Source: Gammaproteobacteria bacterium 50_400_T64 (lineage in GTDB: Bacteria; Pseudomonadota; Gammaproteobacteria; Pseudomonadales; Porticoccaceae). Taken from it: a DNA stretch of 64,000 nucleotides. The stretch is from assembly GCA_002162755.1 (NCBI GenBank), contig MAAS01000018.1:85538-149537 (forward strand), in the 5' to 3' direction. Position numbers and translations under genes: made by a program. A model generated the notes under the pieces. It ran no database searches, was not told where the DNA came from, and saw only the letters and a list, made by a program, of their open reading frames with translations. How positions within the stretch are numbered: the stretch's first letter is position 1; each line of letters opens with the position of its first letter. Below are positions 8,151-17,540 of the stretch, one piece after another.

Positions 8151-8624
8151 ATGAAAAAAATTGCCCTTTTTGTCGACGTACAAAATATTTATTACACCAC
8201 CCGCGATGCCTATGGCCGCCAGTTTAACTATCGCAAATTATGGCAACAGGTCAGCGCCCAGGGCGACATCATTGCCGCCACGGCCTATGCCACCCAGCGC
8301 AGCGATGACAAGCAAATCAAGTTTCACGATGCCCTGAAACATATTGGCTTTAGTGTAAAACTCAAACCCTATATTCAACGCAGCGATGGCTCCGCCAAAG
8401 GCGACTGGGATGTTGGCATTACTATTGATGTGCTAGAAACTGCAAAAGATGTCGATACAGTTATTTTATTGTCCGGCGATGGCGACTTTGATTTACTGCT
8501 TAAAAAAATACGCGACAAATACGCCCTTAGAGCAGAAGTTTATGGCGTACCCGCGCTGACAGCCCGCTCGTTAATGGATGCGGCGACTGTTTATAATCCT
8601 ATTAATGAAGGTTTATTACTGTAA
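8151..8624 (+). CDS. NYN-domain (LabA/DUF88, PIN-like) protein
   Basis: A 157-aa NYN domain. The conserved acidic residues of the PIN-like nuclease fold are in IALFVDVQNIYY near residues 4-15, GDWDVGITIDV near 84-94 and the hallmark LLSGDGDFDLLL near 105-116. The family is thought to contain metal-dependent RNases. Bacterial LabA-type members remain mostly uncharacterised, so the ribonuclease role is inferred from fold and retained Asp residues. The gene is monocistronic, after a terminator, and converges with the Lon-like gene. The upstream spacer has little Shine-Dalgarno character. Confidence 0.85.
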   Translation: MKKIALFVDVQNIYYTTRDAYGRQFNYRKLWQQVSAQGDIIAATAYATQRSDDKQIKFHDALKHIGFSVKLKPYIQRSDGSAKGDWDVGITIDVLETAKDVDTVILLSGDGDFDLLLKKIRDKYALRAEVYGVPALTARSLMDAATVYNPINEGLLL

Positions 8625-8689
8625 ATGCACACCCTATTTTCGTCTGTTTTTAGAATGTTCCACAACAGGATGCCCGTACCCACCTCGCA

Positions 8690-11122
8690 TTAATCCTTAA
8701 CAGTAGAGCTGTCTTCCTCTTTTTCAGCGCGCCCAAAACTCCTGCGCAATTCTGCAAACGCCTGCAACCTCGCTTGCACCTTGCCATTAATTGTCTCCGC
8801 TGGATAATTGCCGTCGGCATCGGGTTCCCCCGCGGAGATACCGGTCAGCAAGTGAATGGCCTCATCAATATGACTGATGGGATAGATATTAAATTGCCCA
8901 GCTTCGATAGCGTCTTTAACGTCGTGGCGTAGTAATAAATTGTCGACGTTGTTATGGGGGATTAATACGCCTTGCTCACCGCTCAGGCCACGGGCTTTGC
9001 AAATATCAAAGAAGCCTTCAATTTTTTCATTCACACCACCGATCACTTGCGCCTGACCCCGTTGATTCATCGAGCCGGTGATGGCAAAGCACTGCTTGAT
9101 GGGTGCATTGCTGAGCGATGATAAAAGCACACTCAACTCGGCCAGCGAGGCGCTATCCCCATCAACACCGCCGTAGTTTTGTTCAAAGGCGAGACTGGCA
9201 GTGAGTGATAAAGGCGCTTTTTGCCCGTAGCGAGCACCCAAAAAGCTACTCAATATAAACACGCCTTTGGTGTGAGTGGGGCCGCCCATATCGGCTTCAC
9301 GGGCAATATCGATAAGCTTACCGTCACCCAGGCGGGTAGTGGCAGTAATGCGCGATGGCTGGCCAAAACTGAAATTACCCATTTGTAAAACCGAAAGGCC
9401 GTTGACCTGACCCACCACTTCGCCCTCGGTGGCGATCATTATTTGCTCCCGCAAAATACCTTCGTGCACCTGATCGCGCACCCGGTCGACACGATTGGTT
9501 TGGGTCTCGATAACCTTACGTACATCTTCTTCGCTCGCCACTTTCCGTCCGGCCTCGCTGGCCCAATAACTCGCTTCACCGAGCATATCGGCAATACTGC
9601 GCATATGGGTAGAGAGCTTCTTTGAGTCATTCACCAGACGCATGCTTTGCTGAATAACCGCCGCAACGGCACTGCAGTCAAAGGGCAGTAAGTCTTTATC
9701 GCCAACCATAGTCGCAATCATTCGGGCATAGAGCATGTCGTTTTCTGGATTGCGCTCGAGACCCGCTTCAAAATCTGCCGGGACTTTAAATAACTCCGCA
9801 AAGTCCGGGTCGTAGGCGTGCAGCATGTAGTAGAGCATGCGGTCGCCGAGTAGTACGACTTTCAAATCGAGGGGGATGGGTTCCGGCTCAAGGGATACTG
9901 TGCTACCAATACTGAGCACTTGCTCCAGGGATTCGATGCGTAACTCACGGGAGTACAGCGCCTGCTTCAGCCCTTCCCAGGCATAGGGCTGCATTAGTAG
10001 TTTTCGCGCTTCAAGGATCAAATAGCCGCCATTGGCTTTATGCAATGCACCCGGTTTCACCAGCGTAAAATCGGTCGTCAACGCACCCATAAAGGCTTTA
10101 TTCTCAACACGACCCAGGAGGTTGCCATAACTTGGGTGCTCTTCAAAAACTACCGGCACACCCTGCGTCCGGGCTTGGTCGAGCATCAGGTTAACCTGAT
10201 AACGATTGAGGGTATCCTGAGTATTAAACATCATCATTTGCTGCTGCTGACCACTGTCGGGACGGAAAGCCACGGCATTAGCGATGATGTCTGCCTGCAC
10301 ATCGCTGAGGTAGTCGAGTACTTGCGGCAGGTCGGCGTATTTGGCGCTCAAGGCCTCCATATAAAGACCCACGGCCTCCATGGTGACCTCGTTATTGAGT
10401 TTTCGGAAGCGCTCGCCGGCCTCTTTACGCCAGGCGGGAATTTGCTTGGTAGCAATGTTGCGTAATTCTGCACGTAGACCCGCGATATCTTTTTCAATGC
10501 GGTCCTGCTCGTCTTTATCAAGTTTTTCAAAAACCTCAGGTGTCAGCTCTTCATCATTGATGATGGGAATGAATGAGAACTCCCCCGGCGCCTGGTAAAC
10601 CTTAATGCTTTTTTCATGAGCCTGGGCATGCAAACCCCGGAAGGCTGCCTCCTGGTGTTTTTGCAGCTCCGCCTCTATCTGCTGCGCACGTGCTTTGTAT
10701 TCATCGCTATCAAAAGCCGTGGGGATGGCATCCTGAAGGTCTTCAATCAGGCGGCGCATATCGTTGCGCAAAACATTACCCCGGCCGGGTGGTAATTCCA
10801 GTAAAGTCGGCTTAGTGGCATCTTCGAAATTATTGACGTAACACCAGTCGGATGGAACCGCGCCCTTGCTGGCAATACCCTGTAGATAATGATTAATGGC
10901 GGTAAATTTACCGGTGCCCGGGGGGCCGAGTACAAAGAGGTTATAGCCCTCATTCTTCATACCCACGCCAAAGCGAATAGCCTCTAAGGCCCTGTCCTGA
11001 CCAATAATTTCTGTTAGGGGCTCTAGTTCGCTAGTCGTTTTAAAACCGAACTGATCAGCATCGCAACAGCGGGGGAAATCTTCTGCTTTTAATGGCGCTA
11101 CGGCATTATTATTAATAGACAT
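8690..11122 (-). CDS. Lon-family ATP-dependent protease (LonB/YcbZ-like)
   Basis: An 810-aa protein with an N-terminal linker, an AAA+ module with Walker A GPPGTGKF at 66-73, and a C-terminal Lon protease domain. The catalytic Ser-Lys dyad is Ser657 in GDSAS and Lys700 in NEKIEGFF. It lacks the LON substrate-binding N-domain of classical Lon and matches the YcbZ/LonH-type subfamily (long coiled-coil insertion after Walker A, here about residues 130-250). Expected role: ATP-dependent degradation of selected cytoplasmic proteins. The SD (AAGGAA) overlaps one arm of a long inverted repeat in the leader, so translation may be controlled by RNA structure. Downstream it converges with the NYN gene. 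Confidence 0.9.
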   Translation of the reverse strand: MSINNNAVAPLKAEDFPRCCDADQFGFKTTSELEPLTEIIGQDRALEAIRFGVGMKNEGYNLFVLGPPGTGKFTAINHYLQGIASKGAVPSDWCYVNNFEDATKPTLLELPPGRGNVLRNDMRRLIEDLQDAIPTAFDSDEYKARAQQIEAELQKHQEAAFRGLHAQAHEKSIKVYQAPGEFSFIPIINDEELTPEVFEKLDKDEQDRIEKDIAGLRAELRNIATKQIPAWRKEAGERFRKLNNEVTMEAVGLYMEALSAKYADLPQVLDYLSDVQADIIANAVAFRPDSGQQQQMMMFNTQDTLNRYQVNLMLDQARTQGVPVVFEEHPSYGNLLGRVENKAFMGALTTDFTLVKPGALHKANGGYLILEARKLLMQPYAWEGLKQALYSRELRIESLEQVLSIGSTVSLEPEPIPLDLKVVLLGDRMLYYMLHAYDPDFAELFKVPADFEAGLERNPENDMLYARMIATMVGDKDLLPFDCSAVAAVIQQSMRLVNDSKKLSTHMRSIADMLGEASYWASEAGRKVASEEDVRKVIETQTNRVDRVRDQVHEGILREQIMIATEGEVVGQVNGLSVLQMGNFSFGQPSRITATTRLGDGKLIDIAREADMGGPTHTKGVFILSSFLGARYGQKAPLSLTASLAFEQNYGGVDGDSASLAELSVLLSSLSNAPIKQCFAITGSMNQRGQAQVIGGVNEKIEGFFDICKARGLSGEQGVLIPHNNVDNLLLRHDVKDAIEAGQFNIYPISHIDEAIHLLTGISAGEPDADGNYPAETINGKVQARLQAFAELRRSFGRAEKEEDSSTVKD

Positions 11123-11198
11123 ATCTTTCCTTGAATGAAAGCCTTGTTATCGCATGGACTTCACCATAACAAAAAATATCGACCTTTCATTCAGGGAA
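11120..11198 (-). promoter_or_regulatory. SD-sequestering hairpin in the Lon-like protease leader (candidate RNA thermometer)
   Basis: In the mRNA, TTCCCTGAATGAAAG (complement of 11184-11198) can pair with CTTTCATTCAAGGAA (complement of 11127-11141) at 14 of 15 positions. The single exception is a C-A mismatch beside the ribosome site. The 3' arm contains the AAGGAA Shine-Dalgarno five bases before the ATG. The enclosed loop can form a second stem (GTTAT/ATAAC with GG/CC inside). If transcription starts upstream of 11198, the ribosome site would be masked at low temperature or until a factor opens it. Confidence 0.5.
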
Positions 11199-11251
11199 TC
11201 AGCCCTTAATTGTGGCCGATCAACTCTCTGATTAAATCGCAACTGAGTCGA

Positions 11252-11887
11252 TCAGGAAAACAGGCGACGCAGCCATCCGCCCTCAAGGCGTTTTTTACAC
11301 TGGCTGTACTGAGCGCTATAGGTTTTTGAGCGCCGCTCCACTTTTCGAGCAACACCTTTTAACCAGGCTTTATTTTTATAAGAGCCACGGGCGTACCCGC
11401 CGTGACCTTCGTGGTAATTTAGATATTGATTATAGGCATCCCACTTGGAAACACCGTTGCGCTTCTGGCTTTTATCCATGTACCAAAATACAAAATCGAC
11501 AGCATCATCAAAATCATCCCTGTCGCTAAACATTGAGCCCGCATCTTTTTGGTAATCGCCCCAGGTACCTGTCTTAACCTGCGCATAACCATAGGCCGAA
11601 CTCGCTCTTCCGTAAGGAATAATCCATAAAAAATAGCGCATAGGTGGCCTGGCATCGTGCTGAAATTTTGACTCCTGATACATAATTGCCATCGGCACCG
11701 TGACCGGCCCACCCCAGCGTTTACTGGAAGACCTGGCCGCTTTATACCAGCTACGCTTTTCAGTAAATATATCGCAAATATTATCGATTTTTTCTGGCGC
11801 AGAAGCACAACCTGTCACTAATAAAGCCAGTGCAGCTAACAAGACAAAACACTGTGCTTTTAAAAATCGCACGGATATTAATTTCAA
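11252..11887 (-). CDS. Transglycosylase SLT-domain lipoprotein
   Basis: A 211-aa lipoprotein. The signal peptide ends in a lipobox LVTGC (Cys27). The SLT domain has the catalytic Glu in AIMYQESKFQ, the SAYGYAQVK motif and the terminal YHEGHGGYARGSY. This fits a soluble-lytic-transglycosylase-type enzyme that cleaves peptidoglycan with formation of 1,6-anhydroMurNAc, anchored to a membrane in the periplasm. It is shorter than Slt70 or MltC and resembles stand-alone 'transglycosylase SLT domain' proteins. It is the last gene of a minus-strand stretch starting with lipB/lipA, 51 bases downstream of the DUF1244 gene. Confidence 0.85.
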   Translation of the reverse strand: MKLISVRFLKAQCFVLLAALALLVTGCASAPEKIDNICDIFTEKRSWYKAARSSSKRWGGPVTVPMAIMYQESKFQHDARPPMRYFLWIIPYGRASSAYGYAQVKTGTWGDYQKDAGSMFSDRDDFDDAVDFVFWYMDKSQKRNGVSKWDAYNQYLNYHEGHGGYARGSYKNKAWLKGVARKVERRSKTYSAQYSQCKKRLEGGWLRRLFS

Positions 11888-11938
11888 CTTAAGAACCTTA
11901 ATTTAATAACGCGCCGTTAAGACAGACAAAACCTGAGC

Positions 11939-12241
11939 CTAACTCGCACCCTGCTTAGCATTAAACTTCTCCATCTGCTCAGGCGTGGCCGGCGTTTGGT
12001 ATTTATCTTTCCATTCACTATAGGGCATGCCGTAAACATTCGTACGGGCCGCTTCATAGTCAACGCTTTCTCCGCGCTCCTCCGCTTCAGCAACATACCA
12101 TTTCGACAAACAATTGCGACAGAAAGAGGCAAGATTCATTAACTCGATATTTTGCACTTCTTTGTGCTCATCCAAATGCTTTAATAAACGACGAAAAACG
12201 GCAGCTTCAATTTCTGTTTCTGTTTCTATTTCAGTGCTCAT
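11939..12241 (-). CDS. DUF1244 domain protein
   Basis: A 100-aa acidic protein with the DUF1244 signature: FRRLLKHLDEH, then MNLASFCRNCLSKW with two closely spaced Cys, and YGMPYSEWKDKYQ. The biochemical function is unknown. Its start overlaps the lipA stop (TAATG), so translation is probably coupled and both are in one operon. The N-terminus is a Glu/Thr-rich low-complexity stretch. The CxxC pair could bind a metal or act in redox chemistry, but this is inference. Confidence 0.85.
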   Translation of the reverse strand: MSTEIETETEIEAAVFRRLLKHLDEHKEVQNIELMNLASFCRNCLSKWYVAEAEERGESVDYEAARTNVYGMPYSEWKDKYQTPATPEQMEKFNAKQGAS

Positions 12242-13251
12242 TACTTTACTTTCTCTCCGTGCGCCTGTTTATCCGCATGGTACGAGGAGCGCACCAGTGG
12301 GCCAGAGGCAATGTGTATAAAACCGATGGATTCAGCGTAATCTCGATATTCTTCAAATTCGTCGGGGTGCACAAAACGATCGACCGGCAAATGGTTTTTC
12401 GAAGGCTGTAAATACTGCCCTACTGTCAGCATTTCAACGTCATGGGCGCGCAAATCATCAAGTGTCGCGAGCAGCTCTTCTTTTGTTTCACCCAGGCCCA
12501 CCATTAAGCCCGACTTGGTCGGCACCGCTGGATTACGCGCTTTATATTGCTGTAATAATTTCAATGACCAGGCGTAATTAGCTCCTGGTCGAGACTGTCG
12601 ATAAAGGCGGGGTACGGTTTCTATATTGTGATTAAACACATCGGGCGGGGTGGCGCTGAGAATATCGAGGGCCGGTTCCATGCGACCGCGAAAGTCCGGC
12701 ACCAGCACTTCAATTTCTAAGACTGGATTGTGCGCCCGGGACTCGCGTATACAATCGGCAAAATGCTGGGCACCACCATCGCGCAGGTCGTCTCTATCGA
12801 CAGACGTAATCACCACGTATTTAAGCTGCATTTCGGCAATGGCCTGGGCCAGATGAGCGGGTTCTTCAACATCGAGAGGGTTCGGCTTGCCGTGGCCAAC
12901 GTCACAAAAGGGACAGCGGCGGGTGCAAATGTCGCCCATAATCATAAAGGTCGCAGTGCCGCCGCTGAAGCACTCACTGAGATTTGGGCAGGCCGCTTCT
13001 TCACAAACCGTGGAAAGTTTATTTTTGCGCAGAATTTTTTTAATACGCGCCACATCGGGTGAACTCGAGAGGCGAATTTTCAACCATGGCGGTTTACGTT
13101 GAAACGTTTCAGTAGGAATGACCTTTACCGGGATGCGCTCAACCTTGTCGGCACTGCGTAACTTTTCACCCTGACGCAATCGTTGGGTACGTTTTACCGG
13201 CTGGCGCTCATCTGAGCTTCCCGGTGAATCACTGCTGGAATTGCCGTCCAT
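12241..13251 (-). CDS. lipA: Lipoyl synthase
   Basis: A 336-aa radical-SAM enzyme with both iron-sulfur clusters conserved: auxiliary cluster Cys83, Cys88, Cys94 ([12 protein letters not shown]) and radical-SAM Cys109, Cys113, Cys116 (CTRRCPFC). It inserts two sulfurs into protein-bound octanoyl groups, completing lipoate on 2-oxoacid dehydrogenases and GcvH. An N-terminal basic, Ser-rich extension of about 35 residues is typical of gammaproteobacterial LipA. It lies 28 bases downstream of lipB and overlaps the DUF1244 start by one base. Confidence 0.97.
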   Translation of the reverse strand: MDGNSSSDSPGSSDERQPVKRTQRLRQGEKLRSADKVERIPVKVIPTETFQRKPPWLKIRLSSSPDVARIKKILRKNKLSTVCEEAACPNLSECFSGGTATFMIMGDICTRRCPFCDVGHGKPNPLDVEEPAHLAQAIAEMQLKYVVITSVDRDDLRDGGAQHFADCIRESRAHNPVLEIEVLVPDFRGRMEPALDILSATPPDVFNHNIETVPRLYRQSRPGANYAWSLKLLQQYKARNPAVPTKSGLMVGLGETKEELLATLDDLRAHDVEMLTVGQYLQPSKNHLPVDRFVHPDEFEEYRDYAESIGFIHIASGPLVRSSYHADKQAHGEKVK

Positions 13252-13279
13252 TAATCTCGCCTAAAATTGCCTATTAATA

Positions 13280-13990
13280 TTAATTAATCAACGCGTACTG
13301 CCAATCCAGATACTGCCAATGGGCTTGTTTATCCCGCTTCGCGCTAAAGCGCTGTACCAACTCATCAACTAATTGTTTTTCTAAAACCTGCCATGTCGGC
13401 ATATCACTGCTCGACAATAAATCTTTAAGCCGTGTCATTTGCAAACCCTGATAACCACAGGGGTTAATGCGCTGAAAGGGTTCCAGGTCGACATCAATAT
13501 TTAATGCCAAACCGTGATAGCTACGCCCGCGTCGAATACGCAAACCCAGTGAGGCAATCTTGTCTGCGCCGACATAAACACCCGGCGCTTTATCCCGCGT
13601 TTCAGCCTTAACATCATAGTTCGCCAACAGAGATTTTAAACTCAATTCAATGGCGCAAACCAGTTCGCGTACATTAAGACCCGCTCGCTTTAAATCGATC
13701 AACGTATAAATCACCAGCTGCCCTGGCCCGTGGTAAGTCACCTGACCACCGCGGTCAACTTTCAGCACGGGAATATCACCGGGCATCAATAAATGTTCGG
13801 CCTTACCTGCCTGTCCCTGGGTAAAGACCGGGGGATGCTGAACGACCCAAAGTTGATCGGGGGAATTTTCAGTACGCGATTCGGTGTAGTCTTTCATTGC
13901 TGCAAAAACCCGTTCATAGGGCTGTAGTCCCAGCTGGCAGACAGCGACGGTCATTTCAGGAAGGCTGGCATAACCCTCATTCACCACCAT
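13280..13990 (-). CDS. lipB: Octanoyltransferase LipB
   Basis: A 236-aa octanoyl-ACP:protein N-octanoyltransferase. The motif [15 protein letters not shown] and the catalytic Cys in [15 protein letters not shown] are present, and the Lys of [11 protein letters not shown] completes the dyad. It transfers octanoyl groups from ACP to lipoyl domains ahead of LipA. The start used is two bases after the ybeD stop, which would couple translation. An internal ATG at residue 13 ([14 protein letters not shown]) is a possible alternative, since the first 12 residues are not conserved in the family. Confidence 0.96.
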   Translation of the reverse strand: MVVNEGYASLPEMTVAVCQLGLQPYERVFAAMKDYTESRTENSPDQLWVVQHPPVFTQGQAGKAEHLLMPGDIPVLKVDRGGQVTYHGPGQLVIYTLIDLKRAGLNVRELVCAIELSLKSLLANYDVKAETRDKAPGVYVGADKIASLGLRIRRGRSYHGLALNIDVDLEPFQRINPCGYQGLQMTRLKDLLSSSDMPTWQVLEKQLVDELVQRFSAKRDKQAHWQYLDWQYALIN

Positions 13991-13992
13991 AT

Positions 13993-14262
13993 TTACAACA
14001 CCATCCGCACTCGAGTGCTCGTTTTAAGATCGATAAAGATAGCCTCTAACTGAGGCTTTCCGGTGGCGGTAATAATCACCGTCACCGCCTGAAAGGTCGA
14101 CTTGCGACTATCCCGAATACTCACCTTGGTCTGATCAAAACCCGGTGCGTGTCGCTCCATAACACTGAACACATGCTCGCGAAATTCTTCACAAGTTTCA
14201 CCCATCACCTTAATCGGATAATCACAGGGGAATTCAATTCTCGGCATTTCAGGTTCAGTCAT
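13993..14262 (-). CDS. ybeD: YbeD-like DUF493 protein
   Basis: An 89-aa DUF493 protein, as in E. coli YbeD (87 aa). It has [14 protein letters not shown] at the N-terminus and the C-terminal [11 protein letters not shown] pattern. The fold is an ACT-like alpha/beta domain suggestive of small-molecule sensing. The function is unproven but the position between dacA and lipB is strongly conserved, as here. Spacing to lipB is two bases. Confidence 0.92.
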   Translation of the reverse strand: MTEPEMPRIEFPCDYPIKVMGETCEEFREHVFSVMERHAPGFDQTKVSIRDSRKSTFQAVTVIITATGKPQLEAIFIDLKTSTRVRMVL

Positions 14263-14298
14263 AACGATCTCATGTACTTGATTTCACACAGTACGAAC

Positions 14299-15447
14299 TC
14301 ATAACAGGCTCATCACAAACTGCACTAGCCTGTCCCACAGTCTTGAGAAAAACCCGGCCTCGGCGATAGGCTGAGAGGCTACCAATTTTTTATCTGCCAA
14401 CACTTCGCCTTTATAAGTCACCACCAAACGGCCCAGCTCCTGCTGCTGCGTTAGTGGTGCTTCGAGGGTGGCATCGACATGAATATTACTTTCTAGCTGA
14501 GCTCTGGCACCGCGGGGGAAGGTGAGAAATACATCGTCGGCCAGCACAAGATCAACACTGTCTTCTTCGCCAAACCAGACGCGATTATCCGCCTGCAGCA
14601 CATCACCAGCGCTAAAAACTTTGTCAGTTTCGTAGTAACGGAAACCGTAGGTGAGTAATTTTTGTGACTCCTGAGCGCGAGCCTCTTCGCTGCGCGTACC
14701 CATCACCACCGAGATCAAACGCATGCCATTGCGTTCGGCAGAAGCCACCAGGCAATAACCCGCCTCTTCGGTGTGGCCCGTTTTCATACCATCGACAGAC
14801 TTATCACGCCATAACAGGCGATTTCGATTAGGCTGTTTAATACCGTTGTATTCGTAATATTTTTCAGAATACAGGGCATAGTGTTCAGGGTGTTCGAGAA
14901 TGATCGCTTGCGCTAACAGGGACAAATCGCGGGCCGTGGTGACATGTCCCTCCGCGGGCCAACCGGTAGCATTCACGAAGTAACTACTGTTCATACCCAG
15001 TAACACGGCTTGTTGATTCATTACATCGGCAAAGGCACTTTCACTACCGGCTAAATGCTCTGCCAGCGCCACGGTGGCGTCATTGCCCGACTGAATAATA
15101 ATGCCTTTTAGTAAGTCGCCGAGAAGCACTTCCGTACCTTCGCGCACGAACATTTTCGAGCCACCCATTTTCCAGGCGGTGACACTAATGGGGACTTTGT
15201 CAGCGTGAGTAAACTTGCCGCTGGCCATCTCGCCCGCCACGACATAAGTGCTCATCATTTTAGTCAGGCTGGCTGGCGGCAAGGGTAAATCGGCATTTTC
15301 CTCAACCAGCACTCGCCCGGTATTGGCATCAATTAATATCCACGACTTGGCTGCTAATTGCGGCGCTGCGGGAATTAACGTCTGAGCCTGCGCACTCGTG
15401 ACGATAAAGCACATCGAAATGAGCAGAGCAGAAAGAACTCTCAACAT
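14299..15447 (-). CDS. dacA: D-alanyl-D-alanine carboxypeptidase (PBP5/6 type)
   Basis: A serine DD-peptidase of the S11 family. The signal peptide MLRVLSALLISMCFIVTSAQ is cleaved near AQA. The active-site motifs are PASLTK (SxxK), SGN in IIQSGNDAT, and KTG in DGMKTGHTEEAG. The C-terminal PBP5_C beta domain and an amphipathic anchor (FSRLWDRLVQFVMSLL) follow. It trims the terminal D-Ala from peptidoglycan pentapeptides on the periplasmic face of the inner membrane. I chose the ATG at 15447 because it gives a clean signal peptide and has an AAGG box; an upstream in-frame ATG at 15516 adds 23 basic residues. Confidence 0.95.
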   Translation of the reverse strand: MLRVLSALLISMCFIVTSAQAQTLIPAAPQLAAKSWILIDANTGRVLVEENADLPLPPASLTKMMSTYVVAGEMASGKFTHADKVPISVTAWKMGGSKMFVREGTEVLLGDLLKGIIIQSGNDATVALAEHLAGSESAFADVMNQQAVLLGMNSSYFVNATGWPAEGHVTTARDLSLLAQAIILEHPEHYALYSEKYYEYNGIKQPNRNRLLWRDKSVDGMKTGHTEEAGYCLVASAERNGMRLISVVMGTRSEEARAQESQKLLTYGFRYYETDKVFSAGDVLQADNRVWFGEEDSVDLVLADDVFLTFPRGARAQLESNIHVDATLEAPLTQQQELGRLVVTYKGEVLADKKLVASQPIAEAGFFSRLWDRLVQFVMSLL

Positions 15448-15610
15448 AATTTTAAACCTTAGTTTCAAACTAGTTTTGGCTGTTGTGCAGCCGAATTTAA
15501 AGGGATGTTTGGCCAATCACAGCCTTTATAAAGTGGGCATTACTTGGATTCAAATCATAATAACATGGGGCAACACGCCACTTCGCTAGCAAGAGTGATT
15601 AAACAAACAA

Positions 15611-16537
15611 CTAAATGTCTCGGACAGCATTAATCACAAAAGGTTTATATCGGCCCTGCTCTACCAGGCGCTCACGCAATGCCACTAACTGAGATTGATC
15701 AACAATGGGGCCAATCCAGACTTTAAAAACGGGGGATGTTACTTCACCAAAACGACGCACAGAAACCGGGAACGTTGTTATTGACGAGAGCTGCGCTTGC
15801 AGCTGCCTTGCAGAACTCATTGAGCTGTAGACACCCACTTGCAAGAAAGGCTGGGCAGACGGCTTTTTAGCATCGACAAGTAAAGGCTGAATCTTTTCCG
15901 GCTTATTGACCTGCGCACTCACACGCGGCAGTGACACGCTGTTGGGCTGAAAGTTGGCCGGATCTATTGCCTCCACCCTGACTCGCGCCGTACCCGTATT
16001 GGCATAACCGAGCTTTTTTGCGCCGGCGTAGGACAGGTCAATAATACGCCCGCCATGGAAGGGGCCTCGATCATTAACACGCACAATAATTTGTCGCCCA
16101 TTGGCTATATTTGTGACGCGAACGTAGGCGGGAATAGGCAAGGTTTTATGGGCGGCCGTCATGCCGTACATACTGTAGGTTTCACCGTTGGAGGTTTTGC
16201 GCCCATGAAACTTATTGCCGTACCAGGAGGCTTCACCTTCTTCACTATAACCTTTTGCAGAAGGCATTAATTGATAAGTCACGCCATTCACGGTGTAGGG
16301 ATTTTTATTGCCAGCGATTGTAATGGGGTCGACTCTCGGCACCGCATTTGCCAACTGACTGACATCCACTTCATGACTCGGGCCACTGTCTTTTAAGCGG
16401 GCAAAAGAATCACCGCTCTGGCAACCACTCAAACTAAGGAGTAGTAACGAGCCCGTCATCAGCGCCGCAAAACATACCCGGCGCGACAAGCCCAGGCGAG
16501 TCCTACCAGCCCTTGCAGAGTCAAAGACCTCAGTCAC
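15611..16537 (-). CDS. rlpA: RlpA septal lytic transglycosylase with SPOR domain
   Basis: An outer-membrane lipoprotein precursor with lipobox LLSLSGC. It has a double-psi beta-barrel with catalytic-site motifs GEASWYGNKFHGRKTSNGE and VNDRGPFHGGRIIDLS, and a C-terminal SPOR domain of about 75 residues that binds denuded glycan at the septum. In Pseudomonas RlpA is a lytic transglycosylase on naked glycans. The coding frame overlaps the end of mltB. I place the start at a GTG (16537) that follows GAGGAG; a TTG at 16558 is the other option. It sits in the cell-elongation cluster downstream of mltB. Confidence 0.92.
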   Translation of the reverse strand: MTEVFDSARAGRTRLGLSRRVCFAALMTGSLLLLSLSGCQSGDSFARLKDSGPSHEVDVSQLANAVPRVDPITIAGNKNPYTVNGVTYQLMPSAKGYSEEGEASWYGNKFHGRKTSNGETYSMYGMTAAHKTLPIPAYVRVTNIANGRQIIVRVNDRGPFHGGRIIDLSYAGAKKLGYANTGTARVRVEAIDPANFQPNSVSLPRVSAQVNKPEKIQPLLVDAKKPSAQPFLQVGVYSSMSSARQLQAQLSSITTFPVSVRRFGEVTSPVFKVWIGPIVDQSQLVALRERLVEQGRYKPFVINAVRDI

Positions 16538-17540
16538 CCTTAGCCATCTCCTCGGCAATTTGTTCAGCCAATTGCGTTACTGCCATGGCGTAGCGAAAGC
16601 TGTGGTTGTAGCGGGTAATGGTGTAATAGTTTTGCAGGCCGAGCCAGAATTCCACACCGGCCTGCCCCTGCAGACGCAGGGGAATCGCCTTCACCTCCGG
16701 GCTCATTTCCGGCACCGGGCTAAAACCCTGTTCGGCCAACTGAACAAGACTCAGTTTCGGTTTCATCAATTTATTAACCAGCTCAGCGTTGTAATCGGCG
16801 TTAATTCTCGCCCGTACCACCACCCCTTCATCACGCTGCCAGCCGTGGCGTACAAAATAGTTAGCGACACTGCCAATGGCATCGGCAGGGTCGGCCCAGA
16901 TATCGGCCACGCCATCATTGTTGTAATCAACCGCGTAAGCACGGTAGCTGGAGGGCATAAACTGGCCGTAACCCATCGCCCCTGCGTAAGAACCTTTCAA
17001 GATCGCAGGATCGAGCTTTTGTTCTTTAGCCAGCAGTAAAAAATGCTCTAGTTCTTTGGTGAAAAAAGGACTGCGCGCCGGATAGTCAAAGGCCAAGGTT
17101 GATAGGGCATCGACGACGCGATAATTGCCTGTGATTCTGCCGTAATACGTTTCAACACCGATGATGGCCACCACGTACTCGATGGGCACACCAAACTCGG
17201 CCTGCATTTTTTCCAGCCACGGCCGCTGTTCACGCCAAAACTGCAAGCCCTGACGCAAACGCTTTTCAGTAACAAAAATCTTGCGATAGTCTTTCCACAA
17301 TTTGACCTTTTCTGCGGGGCGGGTCATGGCGTCAATAATCGACTGCTTGTAGTGCGCACCGGCAAATAGCGCTCGTAGCTCAGTACGATCGAAATCGTGC
17401 TCGGCAACCATGCGTTCGATGAAGGCTTGCGCCCCGGCATTACCTGAATAGCTCCTTTCAGACTCGGCCCTTGCCAGCCCAGCGCTCGCCAACAAAGCAA
17501 TTAATAAACTAACAAGTCCGGTTTTTACCCTTATTTTCAC
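16530..17540 (-). CDS. mltB: Lytic murein transglycosylase B
   Basis: A 336-aa MltB-family enzyme. A signal peptide (ending near LARAES) is followed by the catalytic glutamate motif IIGVETYYGRITGNY and by SYAGAMGYGQFMPSSY. It cleaves the MurNAc-GlcNAc bond in the periplasm with 1,6-anhydro products. It has no lipobox, unlike E. coli MltB, so it is probably a soluble periplasmic form (SltB-like). The start is GTG, and its first bases form a GTGA overlap with the rodA stop. The operon order rodA-mltB-rlpA-dacA is conserved in pseudomonads. Confidence 0.94.
   Translation of the reverse strand: MKIRVKTGLVSLLIALLASAGLARAESERSYSGNAGAQAFIERMVAEHDFDRTELRALFAGAHYKQSIIDAMTRPAEKVKLWKDYRKIFVTEKRLRQGLQFWREQRPWLEKMQAEFGVPIEYVVAIIGVETYYGRITGNYRVVDALSTLAFDYPARSPFFTKELEHFLLLAKEQKLDPAILKGSYAGAMGYGQFMPSSYRAYAVDYNNDGVADIWADPADAIGSVANYFVRHGWQRDEGVVVRARINADYNAELVNKLMKPKLSLVQLAEQGFSPVPEMSPEVKAIPLRLQGQAGVEFWLGLQNYYTITRYNHSFRYAMAVTQLAEQIAEEMAKGD

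Noticed and set aside
10040..10465. 141-aa plus-strand frame opposite the Lon-like gene
   Set aside because: It lies entirely within the conserved protease gene and has no start signals.
16560..17039. 159-aa plus-strand frame opposite mltB
   Set aside because: It is antisense to conserved coding sequence and has a codon-shadow composition rich in His and Gln; not a gene.
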